A DNA stretch of 64,000 nucleotides, taken from Roseibium hamelinense (GTDB taxonomy: Bacteria > Pseudomonadota > Alphaproteobacteria > Rhizobiales > Stappiaceae). A program made the position numbers and the translations under genes. Positions 1 to 8,285 of the stretch are shown here, piece after piece; the stretch's first letter is position 1, and the number at the start of each line of letters is the position of its first letter. The stretch spans positions 930,001-994,000 of the forward strand of contig NZ_VLLF01000001.1 in the NCBI RefSeq assembly GCF_007830545.1, written 5' to 3'. Below the pieces are notes generated by a model. The model saw nothing but the letters and a program-made list of their open reading frames with translations. It was not told the origin of the DNA and made no database searches.

Positions 1-156
1 CTTCAGTGCCTGATCGACCGGGATGTGACTTACGGTCAGGGCTATCTGTTCGGGAAGCCGAAACCGCTCGACCATTACCTTCGCGGATCACAGGAAGACA
101 GGTCGGCGGTGATTTCCTTCCCCGCGTTGCCGGAGCCGAAGGTGCAGCAGTCTTGA
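1..156 (+). CDS. EAL-domain protein, C-terminal fragment (partial)
   Basis: Frame 1 is open from the window edge to TGA at 154-156 and encodes 51 residues. It contains VTYGQGYLFGKP, which matches the conserved end of EAL domains (cyclic-di-GMP phosphodiesterases), where the last beta strand is followed by a QGYLFGKP-type loop. About 30 polar residues follow, and there is no further domain. The catalytic EAL and DDFG motifs lie outside the window, so activity cannot be judged, and any GGDEF or sensor module would also be upstream. The next gene begins 25 bp downstream on the same strand, so co-transcription is possible. Confidence 0.75.
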   Translation, partial: LQCLIDRDVTYGQGYLFGKPKPLDHYLRGSQEDRSAVISFPALPEPKVQQS

Positions 157-181
157 ACTCATTGTCACGACGGGAAAACCA

Positions 182-958
182 ATGCGACCAGTGACACGAC
201 GATCTTTGCTCGCGGGCATGGCCGCCCTGTCCTCCATGCCGCTTGTCCTGTCGTCCCGCGCAGATGCGGATCCCGCCGGCCTGAACGTGATGACTGAGGA
301 ATACCCGCCGTTCAACTTCACCCAGGCGGGCGAGCTGAAGGGCGTCAGCGTCGACATTGTGGAGGAGATGTTCGCGCGTGCCGGCACCGGCCACACCCGG
401 GCCGATATCGCGGTGCTGCCCTGGGCACGCGGTTACAATCTCACCCTGCAACGGCCCGGCCATGCGCTGTTTTCAACCACCCGCACCGCAGACCGGGAAA
501 CCCTGTTCAAATGGGTCGGGCCGTTCGTGCCAACGGTGGTCGGCCTGACGGCAAAGAAAAGCCGGGAGCTTAACATCAAGACGGTGCAGGACCTGCACCC
601 CCTGCGGATCGGGGTCGTCAAGGACGATGTCGGGCAACTGCTGTTGCGCGCGCGCGGCGTCCCGGAGGAGCGCATCGAGGCGGTCCTGTCGAACGATCAG
701 AACTTCCGAAAACTGATTTCAGGCCGGGTGGACGCGATCTCCTATGAGACGACGGTGACGCGCTGGGGACTTGAGGACTCCGGGGTTCCGGTCGAAGATT
801 ACGAGACAATTTTTGAGCTGGACCGCGGGCACCTTTATCTGGCGCTGCATCACGAAACCCCCGACGCCATCGTCAGCCAGCTGCAATCGGCCTTTGATGA
901 CATGGTCTCCGACGGCACGCATGGCCGGATCCTGGCACAATACGGGATCGGGCTTTAG
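182..958 (+). CDS. Periplasmic solute-binding protein, SBP_bac_3-like
   Basis: The product is 258 residues. Residues 1-30 form an export signal with a twin-arginine start (TRRSLLAG) and a cleavage-like SRADA segment. The mature part has the family-3 bacterial solute-binding layout: an opening strand and EEYPPFNF segment, a GVSVDIVEEMF helix, and a later LRIGVVKDDVGQ hinge strand. Such proteins bind amino acids or similar small molecules, or act as sensory binding proteins. No permease or ATPase gene lies next to it, so it may be an orphan receptor, perhaps linked to the upstream EAL protein. The ligand cannot be read from the sequence. Confidence 0.72.
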   Translation: MRPVTRRSLLAGMAALSSMPLVLSSRADADPAGLNVMTEEYPPFNFTQAGELKGVSVDIVEEMFARAGTGHTRADIAVLPWARGYNLTLQRPGHALFSTTRTADRETLFKWVGPFVPTVVGLTAKKSRELNIKTVQDLHPLRIGVVKDDVGQLLLRARGVPEERIEAVLSNDQNFRKLISGRVDAISYETTVTRWGLEDSGVPVEDYETIFELDRGHLYLALHHETPDAIVSQLQSAFDDMVSDGTHGRILAQYGIGL

Positions 959-1598
959 GCGGGTCCGCTTCCCCAAACAGCTCCGGCGATCTGCAATACC
1001 TGTGGGCCATGCCCCTTCCCGGAGGGTCCAGGCGCAGTCCGGGCGACGCTTCATGTGCAAGGCGGCTGTTCCCGGCCCACCTCTCACCCCACCAAGAGCG
1101 TCACCCCCGCCTTGTGCGGGGGTCCACTCCAGTCCGGCGCCAAACAGCATGGCCGCGCTTAGGGCGACAGTGCGGGGTGGATCCCAGCTCAAGGCCGGGA
1201 TTGTTTGCGATCTGCTGTGTATCGGTGAGGGCCGTCATCCTCGGGCTTGACCCGAGGATCCAGTCCGTTTCCTCGCCCCACGCAGGGCTGATCGAATGGA
1301 CCGCGCACGGTATGGATCCCGGATCAAGTGCGGGATGACAGCGGAGCGTGTGGCGGGCAGTCGGAGAAGCGAGAGCCCACTTTTGCTTTGTTCCGCCCAT
1401 GAGCGTGTAACAAACCCTTGGCCTCACCACAGTCATCCCGGCCAAGCGCAGCGTGAGCCGGGACCTGAGAGCCAAAAGTATCTCCCGCTCAAGAAACGAC
1501 CAACGCACAAGCCTGGTCTCCCCAATCCCGGATTTCCGCCTCCGTTGCGTCCGGGATGACAAATTGTGATGGTTTGGCACGGCTTCTCCCCGCGCTCC

Positions 1599-1820
1599 GT
1601 CATCCTCGGGCTTGACCCGAGGATCCAGTCCGTTTCCTCGCCCCACGCAGGGCTGATCGAATGGACCACTCACGGCATGGATCCCGCATCACGTGCGGGA
1701 TGACATCCGAGGGTGTGGGGGGACGATGCCTCTCCCGGCCGCTCCGGGAACGAGAGGACAACCGACCATATCCGGCGCCAAGAATGTTGATTGGGGAAAG
1801 GCTATAGCTTCCCTTCAGCC
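1599..1820. repeat. Repeat unit 1 of the near-identical core
   Basis: This is a 222-bp unit. Its first hairpin has arms CCTCGGG and CCCGAGG. Its second hairpin is ATCCCGCA-TCACG-TGCGGGAT. It ends with the AGAGGACAACCGACCATATC module shared with the next two units. Confidence 0.8.
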
Positions 1821-2041
1821 GTCATCCTCGGGCTTGGCCCGAGGATCCATTCCGTTTCATCGCCCCACGCAAGACTGATCGAATGGATCGCTCACGGCAT
1901 GGATCCCGCATCAAGTGCGGGATGACGCCTGAGGGTGTGGGGGACGATGCCTCTCCTGGCCGTTCCGGGAACGAGAGGACAACCGACCATATCCGGCGCG
2001 AGGAATGTTGATTGGGGAAAGGCGAAAGCTTCCCTCCAGCC
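1821..2041. repeat. Repeat unit 2 of the near-identical core
   Basis: This 221-bp unit has first-hairpin arms CCTCGGG and CCCGAGG, and a second hairpin ATCCCGCA-TCAAG-TGCGGGAT. From the second hairpin to its end it is almost identical to unit 3. Confidence 0.8.
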
Positions 2042-2260
2042 GTCATCCCCGCCTTGTGCGGGGATCCATTCCGTTTCTTCGCCCCACGCAGGGCTGATCG
2101 AATGGACCGCTCACGGCATGGATCCCGCATCAAGTGCGGGATGACGCCTGAGGGTGTGGGGGACGATGCCTCTCCTGGCCGTTCCGGGAACGAGAGGACA
2201 ACCGACCATATCCGGCGCGAGGAATGTTGATTGGGGAAAGGCGAAAGCTTCCCTCCAGCC
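2042..2260. repeat. Repeat unit 3 of the near-identical core
   Basis: This is a 219-bp unit. Its first hairpin has been replaced by a different palindrome (CCCCGC-CTTGT-GCGGGG) while both flanks stay the same as in unit 2. The second hairpin is unchanged. Confidence 0.8.
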
Positions 2261-2446
2261 GTCATCCCCGCCTTGTGCGGGGATCCATTCCGTTTCTTCG
2301 CCCCACGCAGGGCTGATTGAATGGACCGCTCACGGCATGGATCCCGCATCAAGTGCGGGATGACAGCGGAGCGTGTGGCGGGCCTTCAGTTTTGATTTGC
2401 TCCGCCCTGAGCCTGAAACAAATCCTTCGACCTCTCCCCGCGCTCC
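2261..2446. repeat. Repeat unit 4, divergent tail
   Basis: The unit starts like unit 3, with the CCCCGC...GCGGGG hairpin. After the second hairpin it switches to a different tail (GCGGAGCGTGTGGCGGGC), which is also seen after 1337. This mosaic structure suggests exchange or unequal recombination between units. Confidence 0.75.
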
Positions 2447-2580
2447 GTCATCCTCGGGCTTGACCCGAGGATCCAGTCCGTTTCCTCGCCCCACGCAGGG
2501 CTGATCGAATGGACCACTCACGGCATGGATCCCGCATCAAGTGCGGGATGACTGCGGAGCGTGTGGTGGGCAGTCGGAGG

Positions 2581-2908
2581 GTTGATTGCGCCTTCTTTTT
2601 TTGATCGCGTGGCGGAAGACAAAACCGGCACAACGCCGCTTAATTTCAGATCGATCTGTACGGCGGAAGGTCCGTGAGGGGAACTGCAGGTTTCGGCCCT
2701 CAGCGGACATTTATCACAAATCCCGATTGTAACAGTACCAGTCTTTAGTGCTGTAATTCGGCAGTTTTTGCAGCCAGTTGGCCATGCGTTAGGCTAGTCG
2801 ACGTCGACTTGCTTGAAAGCTTGTTGTTTTTCATGTGCGACGCTTGCAAGCAAGCACTACCATATGTTGTGATAAACTGTTTCCGATTCACTATCTGGAT
2901 GCATAACC
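2581..2908. other. Gene-free stretch, lower GC
   Basis: No convincing gene is seen. The GC content drops towards the downstream pair of genes. The stretch should contain the promoter of the gene starting at 2909. The partial dyad GCTTGAAAGCTTG near 2810 and the short direct repeat GCTTGCAAGCAAGC near 2843 could be operator-like, but nothing decisive is visible. Confidence 0.4.
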
Positions 2909-3481
2909 ATGCAAACCAAACTGCATATAAATCTGACGCAAGGCATTATTGACGTCGAAGGCGATGTCGACTTCGTCAAAGCTGTTTATAAGGATTTCAA
3001 GGACCATATTGCAGCACAAAGTCCGGTTGCTTCTTCGCCGCCGGAAAATTCCGCGGCACTTTCCGCAGGCGCTGGCGGTGAGACACCACCAAAGCGCAAG
3101 CGCCGTATGACTTCGCGTACTGCGACTGAAACCAAGACGTTGAGTATAAGCGCGGATTCACCCACGAGGGATAAGAATCTGGACACACCCAAGATTCAAC
3201 CGTTCTATGACCAGTACGCCCCTGGCAGCGCACCGGAGAAAATTCTGATCTTCCTGAAGTTCTTGATCGATAAGTTGGGCATCGCAAAGCCCAATACCGA
3301 TCAGGTCTATACGTGTTTTCTTGATGTTCGAGAAAAGCCGCCACAAGCTTTTGCGCAGGCTTTCCGGGACACTTCCAGCAAGAAGGGCTTCATCGATTTC
3401 AAATCATCGGAAGACATAACGATAACAACAAAAGGCAACAACCACTTCGAATTCGACCTCAAGCGGAAAAACGTTGAATGA
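2909..3481 (+). CDS. Orphan protein A of HEPN-associated two-gene unit
   Basis: The protein has 190 residues and belongs to no family I can name. Residues 1-36 look like a small beta-strand plus helix module (INLTQGIIDVEGD, then DFVKAVYKDF). Residues about 37-95 form a Ser/Thr/Lys-rich linker. Residues about 97-190 are a helical domain (FYDQYAPGSAPEKILIFLKFL, then TDQVYTCF) that resembles residues 6-95 of the next protein in pattern and key residues. It overlaps the next gene by ATGA, which implies translational coupling. GC is lower than in the neighbours, suggesting acquired DNA. Perhaps a regulatory or antitoxin-like partner; this is inference. Confidence 0.7.
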   Translation: MQTKLHINLTQGIIDVEGDVDFVKAVYKDFKDHIAAQSPVASSPPENSAALSAGAGGETPPKRKRRMTSRTATETKTLSISADSPTRDKNLDTPKIQPFYDQYAPGSAPEKILIFLKFLIDKLGIAKPNTDQVYTCFLDVREKPPQAFAQAFRDTSSKKGFIDFKSSEDITITTKGNNHFEFDLKRKNVE

Positions 3482-4239
3482 CGGATGCGGTCAATCGGTT
3501 TTACAACTCGATTAAGAGTGCAAATGTCCAATCGCAAGCATCGCTTATTGAGATGTTTGTCTACTTCCTGACCGTTGAACTAGATCGGAACGTAGCGACC
3601 GCAAGAGAGGTTGATCAGTGCTTCACCGATTGTGATTTGACACCTCCGAGAGCCACAGCTTCACGGTTATCTGAAGGCCTAAAAACCAAGCCGCAGAAGT
3701 ATGTGAAAACAGGTGATGGCTACAAACTGCAGCGCCATATGCGCGAAGCGCTGTCCAAGAAACTCGGCGCTGAAACGACAACCTCTCAGACCAGTGCCAC
3801 TCTGCGTTCGCTGGAGCATAGAATGCCTGCAGGGGGCGCAAAGCAGTTCTTAGCAGAAACGCTGGATTGTTTTGAAGTCGGGGCGAACCGAGCGACCATT
3901 ATCATGGCCTGGATATTGGCCGTGAACCATCTGTTTGATTTCATCCTCAAACACAAATTAGCCGAATTCAATACCGCTCTTGCCAAGAACACCGACAAGC
4001 GGGTGAAAGTTAGTGCCATCACGCAGCGCGATGATTTTAGCGACATCCCAGAAGGAAAGTTCATTGAGTTCTGCCGGGGCGGCAAAATTATTTCGAACGA
4101 TGTGCGCAAAATTCTGGATCAGAAACTCGATACTAGAAACTCTTGCGCACATCCGTCCGGCGTAAAAGTCAACCGCACGAAGGTCATTGATTTTGTTGAA
4201 GACTTGGTTGAAAATGTTGTTCTGAAGTACAAAATATGA
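3478..4239 (+). CDS. Putative HEPN-domain protein B (possible RNase toxin)
   Basis: The product is 253 residues. Residues 6-95 (FYNSIKSANV, REVDQCF, TPPRATASRLSEGLK) resemble the C-terminal domain of the preceding protein. The C-terminal half is all-helical and ends in LDTRNSCAHPSG, where R220-N-S-C-A-H225 fits the R-x4-6-H signature of HEPN ribonucleases, including the usual polar residue after Arg. HEPN proteins in defence and toxin systems cut RNA when released by a partner. The gene overlaps its partner by 4 bp and is relatively AT-rich. The HEPN call rests on one motif and helical context, so an inactive HEPN fold or another helical family remains possible. Confidence 0.65.
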   Translation: MTDAVNRFYNSIKSANVQSQASLIEMFVYFLTVELDRNVATAREVDQCFTDCDLTPPRATASRLSEGLKTKPQKYVKTGDGYKLQRHMREALSKKLGAETTTSQTSATLRSLEHRMPAGGAKQFLAETLDCFEVGANRATIIMAWILAVNHLFDFILKHKLAEFNTALAKNTDKRVKVSAITQRDDFSDIPEGKFIEFCRGGKIISNDVRKILDQKLDTRNSCAHPSGVKVNRTKVIDFVEDLVENVVLKYKI

Positions 4240-4557
4240 GCGCCAGAAAAGGCGGGGTTCACAGGGCGCCCAAAAAATCTCAATCCACTCCATATCTGGT
4301 ACCTGCTGCGCAACCTTAATGTCAGCTTCACGAATGTCAGCCTGACAATGGTACGTCGCAGCGAAAGCCCGCTCCCCGCACTTATCTGTTTTTCGTGTAA
4401 CTGCAAAGACTGACGGCTTCGCGCAATTGGATCCAAAGCTTCGTACCTTCGATTAAGAGTCGCGAATCCGTCCGTCTCCTCCCTCCCCAACAAATCCCTT
4501 GTCCGGCCCCCACCAAAAATGCCAATTAAGGCCCTGAAAAACTAAAAGGACATCTCG
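4240..4557. other. Gene-free stretch before pfp
   Basis: I see no coding region or stable hairpin in these 318 bp. The last 30 bp carry AAAAGGACATCTCG, whose AAGGA is the ribosome binding site of the gene starting at 4558. Composition rises from the AT-richer level of the upstream pair back to the chromosomal level, so the boundary of the acquired segment may lie here. Confidence 0.4.
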
Positions 4558-5778
4558 ATGTTTCACGGCAAGGTGCTGGTTGCGCAGGGGGGCGGGCCGA
4601 CCGCGGTGATCAATCAATCCATGGTCGGGGCGGTGCTGGAAAGCCGCAAGTTCCGCAGCGTGGAGCTGATTTATGGCGCGGTCCACGGCGTGCGCGGCAT
4701 CCTGGACGAGGATTTTTACGACCTCACCCAGGAGACCACCCACAATCTGGAGATGGTCGCCAACACCCCGTCCTCCGCGCTCGGCTCGACCCGCGACAAG
4801 CCCGACCTGAAATACTGCCAGGAGATCTTCAAGGTCCTGCGCGCCCATGAGATCGGCTATTTCTTTTATACCGGCGGCAACGATTCCTCCGACACCGTGC
4901 GCATCGTCAACGATGAGGCCCGCAAGGCCGGTTATGATCTGCGCTGCATCCACATCCCGAAAACCATCGACAATGACCTGGTTGAGAACGACCACACGCC
5001 GGGCTTTCCGTCTGCTGCGCGCTATGTCTCCCAGGCGTTCATGGGCATCAATCTCGACAATGCCGCCCTGCCGGGCATCTATATCGGGGTGGTTATGGGC
5101 CGCCATGCGGGCTTTCTCACCGCCGCTTCCGCCTTGGGCAAGAAGTTCTCCGACGACGGGCCGCATCTCATCTATATGCCCGAGCGCACCTTCGACATCG
5201 ATCAGTTCATTCAGGACGTGCGCGAGGTTTACAACCGCCTTGGCCGCTGCGTCGTTGCGGTCAGCGAGGGCATTCATGATGCGTCCGGCGAGCCGATCAT
5301 CTCCAAGCTGTCCCAAGAGGTCGAACGGGACGCGCACGGCAATGTGCAACTGTCGGGCAGCGGCGCACTCGCCGATCTTTTGACGCAGAAGGTCAAGGAC
5401 GCGCTGAATGTGACGCGGGTCCGGGGCGACACGCTCGGCTATATCCAGCGCAGTTTTGTCGGCTGTGTCTCCGATGTCGACCAGCATGAAGCCCGCGAAG
5501 TCGGCGAGAAGGCGGTGCAATACGGCATGTTCGGCGACCGCGACGGCTCGGTGACGATCAAGCGCACCGGGCACTATTCGGTTGACTATGAGCTGGTGCC
5601 GCTGGAAGCCGTGGCCGGAAAAACCCGCACCATGCCCGATGCGTTCATCTCCGCCTCCGGCAATGATGTCACCGACGCCTTCCGGATGTACTTGCGCCCG
5701 CTTCTGGGCTCCGGCATGCCCGACGCCCACCGCCTGCGCCCCAACAAGGTGCCGAAAATCCTGGCGGCCGGGTCTTAA
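4558..5778 (+). CDS. pfp: PPi-dependent 6-phosphofructokinase
   Basis: This cytoplasmic enzyme reversibly phosphorylates fructose 6-phosphate with pyrophosphate, giving fructose 1,6-bisphosphate in glycolysis or gluconeogenesis. The 406 residues show the phosphofructokinase order: the N-terminal GGGPTAVINQS phosphate loop, GGNDSSDT at about 106, PKTIDNDL at about 134 (the catalytic TIDND region), and MGRHAGFLTAAS at about 180. The GGNDS form instead of GGDGT is typical of PPi-using enzymes. Such PFKs are common in alphaproteobacteria that lack the ATP enzyme. AAAGGA precedes the ATG. It is flanked by gene-free stretches and is probably monocistronic. Confidence 0.9.
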   Translation: MFHGKVLVAQGGGPTAVINQSMVGAVLESRKFRSVELIYGAVHGVRGILDEDFYDLTQETTHNLEMVANTPSSALGSTRDKPDLKYCQEIFKVLRAHEIGYFFYTGGNDSSDTVRIVNDEARKAGYDLRCIHIPKTIDNDLVENDHTPGFPSAARYVSQAFMGINLDNAALPGIYIGVVMGRHAGFLTAASALGKKFSDDGPHLIYMPERTFDIDQFIQDVREVYNRLGRCVVAVSEGIHDASGEPIISKLSQEVERDAHGNVQLSGSGALADLLTQKVKDALNVTRVRGDTLGYIQRSFVGCVSDVDQHEAREVGEKAVQYGMFGDRDGSVTIKRTGHYSVDYELVPLEAVAGKTRTMPDAFISASGNDVTDAFRMYLRPLLGSGMPDAHRLRPNKVPKILAAGS

Positions 5779-6119
5779 GACCGGGCCAGCCCCTGCCCTG
5801 TGATCCGCTCTGCCTTGCGGGGGAGATGACTACGGGAGGAGACAGGCGCTGGATAGACGCGGGTCAACCCGGTCGGCCGGTCCCGTTTTGGCAAGACTTC
5901 GCCCTCCGCTCCGTCATCCCATGGCCTGACCATGGGATCCATTCCGTTCCGCTGCCACACAGCACGCCCGCGCTTGGGGCACAATCGCGGGATGGATCCC
6001 CGGTCGAGCCGGGGATGACGCCCGGAGGAGGTGGCGGGCTTCAACTGTTCCCGGCGGCTTGGGGACACGCATGCCCCGGTAAGCTTCAAGAGCCATGCGG
6101 TATTTACGCCCAGATGACC
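5779..6119. other. Gene-free stretch holding dispersed repeat copy
   Basis: These 341 bp separate the convergent pfp and mutB genes. They contain one unit of the palindromic repeat family (listed separately). I see no gene or obvious T-run terminator; the repeat hairpins may end transcription from both sides. Confidence 0.5.
5912..6019. repeat. Dispersed copy of the palindromic repeat
   Basis: GTCATCCCATGG-CCTGA-CCATGGGATCC forms the first hairpin and ATCCCCGG-TCGAG-CCGGGGAT forms the second. The outer GTCATCC, GGATCCA and GGATGAC blocks match the array at 1.1-2.6 kb, while the stem cores differ and remain perfectly paired. Confidence 0.75.
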
Positions 6120-8285
6120 CTACTCCGCAGCTTGTGCGGGGCCGTAGCCCAGCTGGGTGTTGAGCTTGGCGATGAGGTCGATGGCCGCTTCCGCGATGAC
6201 CGTGCCGGGGGGAAAGATGGCGGCGGCGCCGGCGGCGAGCAGCTCGTCATAATCCTGCGGCGGGACAACGCCGCCGACGACGATCATGATGTCTTCGCGG
6301 CCCTCGTCCGCCAGCGCCTTTTTCAAGGCAGGCACCAGCGTCAAATGCCCGGCGGCGAGTGACGAGACGCCGACCACATGGACATCGTTTTCAACCGCCT
6401 GGCGGGCGGCCTCGTCCGGGGTCTGGAACAGAGGGCCGATATCGACGTCAAAGCCGAGATCCGCAAAGGCCGAGGCGATCACCTTCTGGCCGCGGTCGTG
6501 CCCGTCCTGGCCCATCTTGGCGACCAGAATACGCGGCCGCCGTCCGTCATTGTCCTCGAAGGCTTCCACGAGGCCTTGAACCTTTTCCATGGTGCCGGAC
6601 ATGGCGCCCGCCTCCCGCTTGTAGACGCCGGAAATCGACTTGATTTCGGCTTTGTGCCGGTCGAACACCTTCTCCATCGCCATGGAGATCTCGCCGACGG
6701 TGGCCATCGCCCGCGCCGCCTTGACCGACAGGTCCAGAAGGTTGCCCTCGCCGCTCTTGGCACAGGCGGTCAGCGCCTCAAGCGCGGCCTGGGTCTCCGC
6801 CTCGTTGCGCTCGGCGCGCAGGCGCTCCAGCTTGGCGATCTGGGCGGCGCGCACTTCTGCGTTGTCGACCTTCAAAACGTCGATCGGCTCTTCCCGGTCG
6901 GGCTTGAACTTGTTGACGCCGACAACGGTCTGGCGGCCGGAATCGATGCGGGCCTGGGTCTTGGCGGCCGCTTCCTCGATCCTGAGCTTGGGGATGCCCT
7001 TTTCGATTGCCTTGGCCATGCCGCCCAGCTCCTCGACCTCACGGATGTGGGCCATGGCCTTGGCGGCAAGATCCGCTGTCAGCTTTTCGACATAGAACGA
7101 GCCGCCCCACGGGTCGATCACCTTGGTGGTGCCGCTTTCCTGCTGCAGGAACAGCTGGGTGTTGCGGGCGATGCGGGCGGAGAAATCCGTCGGCAGGGCC
7201 AGCGCCTCGTCCAGCGCATTGGTGTGCAGCGACTGGGTGTGGCCTTGGGTTGCGGCCATCGCCTCCACGCAGGTGCGAATGACGTTGTTGAAGACGTCCT
7301 GCGCCGTCAGCGACCAGCCCGAGGTCTGCGAATGGGTTCTGAGCGACAGGGACTTGGGGTTCTTGGGCTCGAAATTCTCCTTCATCAGGGTCGCCCAGAT
7401 CAGCCGCGCGGCGCGCAGTTTGGCAACCTCCATGAAGAAGTTCATGCCGATGGCCCAGAAGAAGGACAAGCGCGGGGCGAAGCGGTCGATATCCATCCCG
7501 GCGGCAACGCCGGCGCGGGCATATTCGATGCCGTCGGCGATGGTGTAGGCCAGCTCCAGATCCGCCGTCGCGCCCGCCTCCTGCATGTGATAGCCGGAAA
7601 TCGAGATCGAATTGAAGCGCGGCATGTTCTCGGAGGTGAAGCTGAAGATGTCCGAGATGATCCGCATCGAGTGTTTGGGCGGATAGATGTAGGTGTTGCG
7701 GACCATGAACTCCTTCAAGATGTCGTTCTGAATGGTGCCAGACAGGTCCTTGTGCGCCACGCCCTGCTCTTCCGCGGCGACGATATACAGCGCCAGCACG
7801 GGCAGCACGGCGCCGTTCATGGTCATCGACACGCTCATCTTGTCGAGCGGGATGCCGGAAAACAGCGTGCGCATGTCATAGATTGAATCGATCGCGACAC
7901 CGGCCATGCCGACATCGCCGGCAACGCGCGGGTGGTCGCTGTCATAGCCCCGGTGGGTGGCCAGATCGAAAGCGACCGACAGGCCCTTTTGTCCCGCAGC
8001 CAGGTTGCGCCGGTAAAACGCGTTGGAGGCTTCGGCGGTCGAAAAGCCCGCATATTGGCGCACGGTCCAGGGCTGCTGGACATACATGGTCGGATAGGGC
8101 CCGCGCAGGAACGGGGCAAGGCCGGGGTAGGTGTCGAGATGCGTGAGATTGGCAAGGTCGGCATTGGTTGCGACCGCGGCGACCGGAATGTCTTCCGGCG
8201 TGAGCCACGGCTCTGCCGCGGGCGCTTCGGCGCGGCCCAGCACATCCTTGAACGCAATGGTCGAAAAATCGGGAATCCGGCTCAT
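6120..8285 (-). CDS. mutB: Methylmalonyl-CoA mutase, large (catalytic) subunit
   Basis: This adenosylcobalamin enzyme interconverts methylmalonyl-CoA and succinyl-CoA in propionate, branched-chain amino-acid and ethylmalonyl-CoA metabolism. The 721 residues have the expected layout: an N-terminal substrate TIM barrel ([35 protein letters not shown]) and a C-terminal B12 domain. The cobalamin-binding D-x-H-x-x-G is present as DGHDRG at about residue 595, followed by conserved DIGPLFQTP and [10 protein letters not shown] segments. The start overlaps the stop of the upstream mutA gene by 4 bp, so the two subunits are translationally coupled. Full length, nothing missing. Confidence 0.95.
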   Translation of the reverse strand: MSRIPDFSTIAFKDVLGRAEAPAAEPWLTPEDIPVAAVATNADLANLTHLDTYPGLAPFLRGPYPTMYVQQPWTVRQYAGFSTAEASNAFYRRNLAAGQKGLSVAFDLATHRGYDSDHPRVAGDVGMAGVAIDSIYDMRTLFSGIPLDKMSVSMTMNGAVLPVLALYIVAAEEQGVAHKDLSGTIQNDILKEFMVRNTYIYPPKHSMRIISDIFSFTSENMPRFNSISISGYHMQEAGATADLELAYTIADGIEYARAGVAAGMDIDRFAPRLSFFWAIGMNFFMEVAKLRAARLIWATLMKENFEPKNPKSLSLRTHSQTSGWSLTAQDVFNNVIRTCVEAMAATQGHTQSLHTNALDEALALPTDFSARIARNTQLFLQQESGTTKVIDPWGGSFYVEKLTADLAAKAMAHIREVEELGGMAKAIEKGIPKLRIEEAAAKTQARIDSGRQTVVGVNKFKPDREEPIDVLKVDNAEVRAAQIAKLERLRAERNEAETQAALEALTACAKSGEGNLLDLSVKAARAMATVGEISMAMEKVFDRHKAEIKSISGVYKREAGAMSGTMEKVQGLVEAFEDNDGRRPRILVAKMGQDGHDRGQKVIASAFADLGFDVDIGPLFQTPDEAARQAVENDVHVVGVSSLAAGHLTLVPALKKALADEGREDIMIVVGGVVPPQDYDELLAAGAAAIFPPGTVIAEAAIDLIAKLNTQLGYGPAQAAE

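Larger units (their letters stand above)
1098..2580. repeat. Array of palindromic intergenic repeats (BIME/REP-like)
   Basis: This noncoding stretch is built of units that begin GTCATCC, form a hairpin ending GGATCCA, continue through a conserved spacer (CGCCCCACGCAGGGCTGATC), and close with a second hairpin from GGATCC to GGATGAC. Hairpins of the first type start near 1099, 1233, 1599, 1821, 2042, 2261 and 2447, with a related one near 1430. The middle units are nearly identical, with spacings of 222, 221 and 219 bp. Open frames here repeat with the same period and are not genes. Related hairpins recur at 5912-6019, so this is a dispersed family. Role is unknown; comparable elements in other bacteria act as mRNA stabilisers, terminators or protein-binding sites. 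Confidence 0.85.

Noticed and set aside
1822-2363. Open frames inside the repeat array
   Set aside because: They recur with the repeat period (even encoding identical peptides) and lack start sites and domains.
1098-2580. Periodic repeats as a possible CRISPR array
   Set aside because: Units are about 220 bp and mostly identical throughout. There are no short direct repeats with unique spacers, and no cas genes.
4453-5730. Long minus-strand frame opposite pfp
   Set aside because: It is a shadow of the high-GC pfp gene; composition is typical of antisense frames and pfp motifs are unambiguous on the plus strand.
6378-7886. 502-codon plus-strand frame opposite mutB
   Set aside because: It is antisense to a full-length, motif-rich mutase gene. 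No domain or ribosome binding site.
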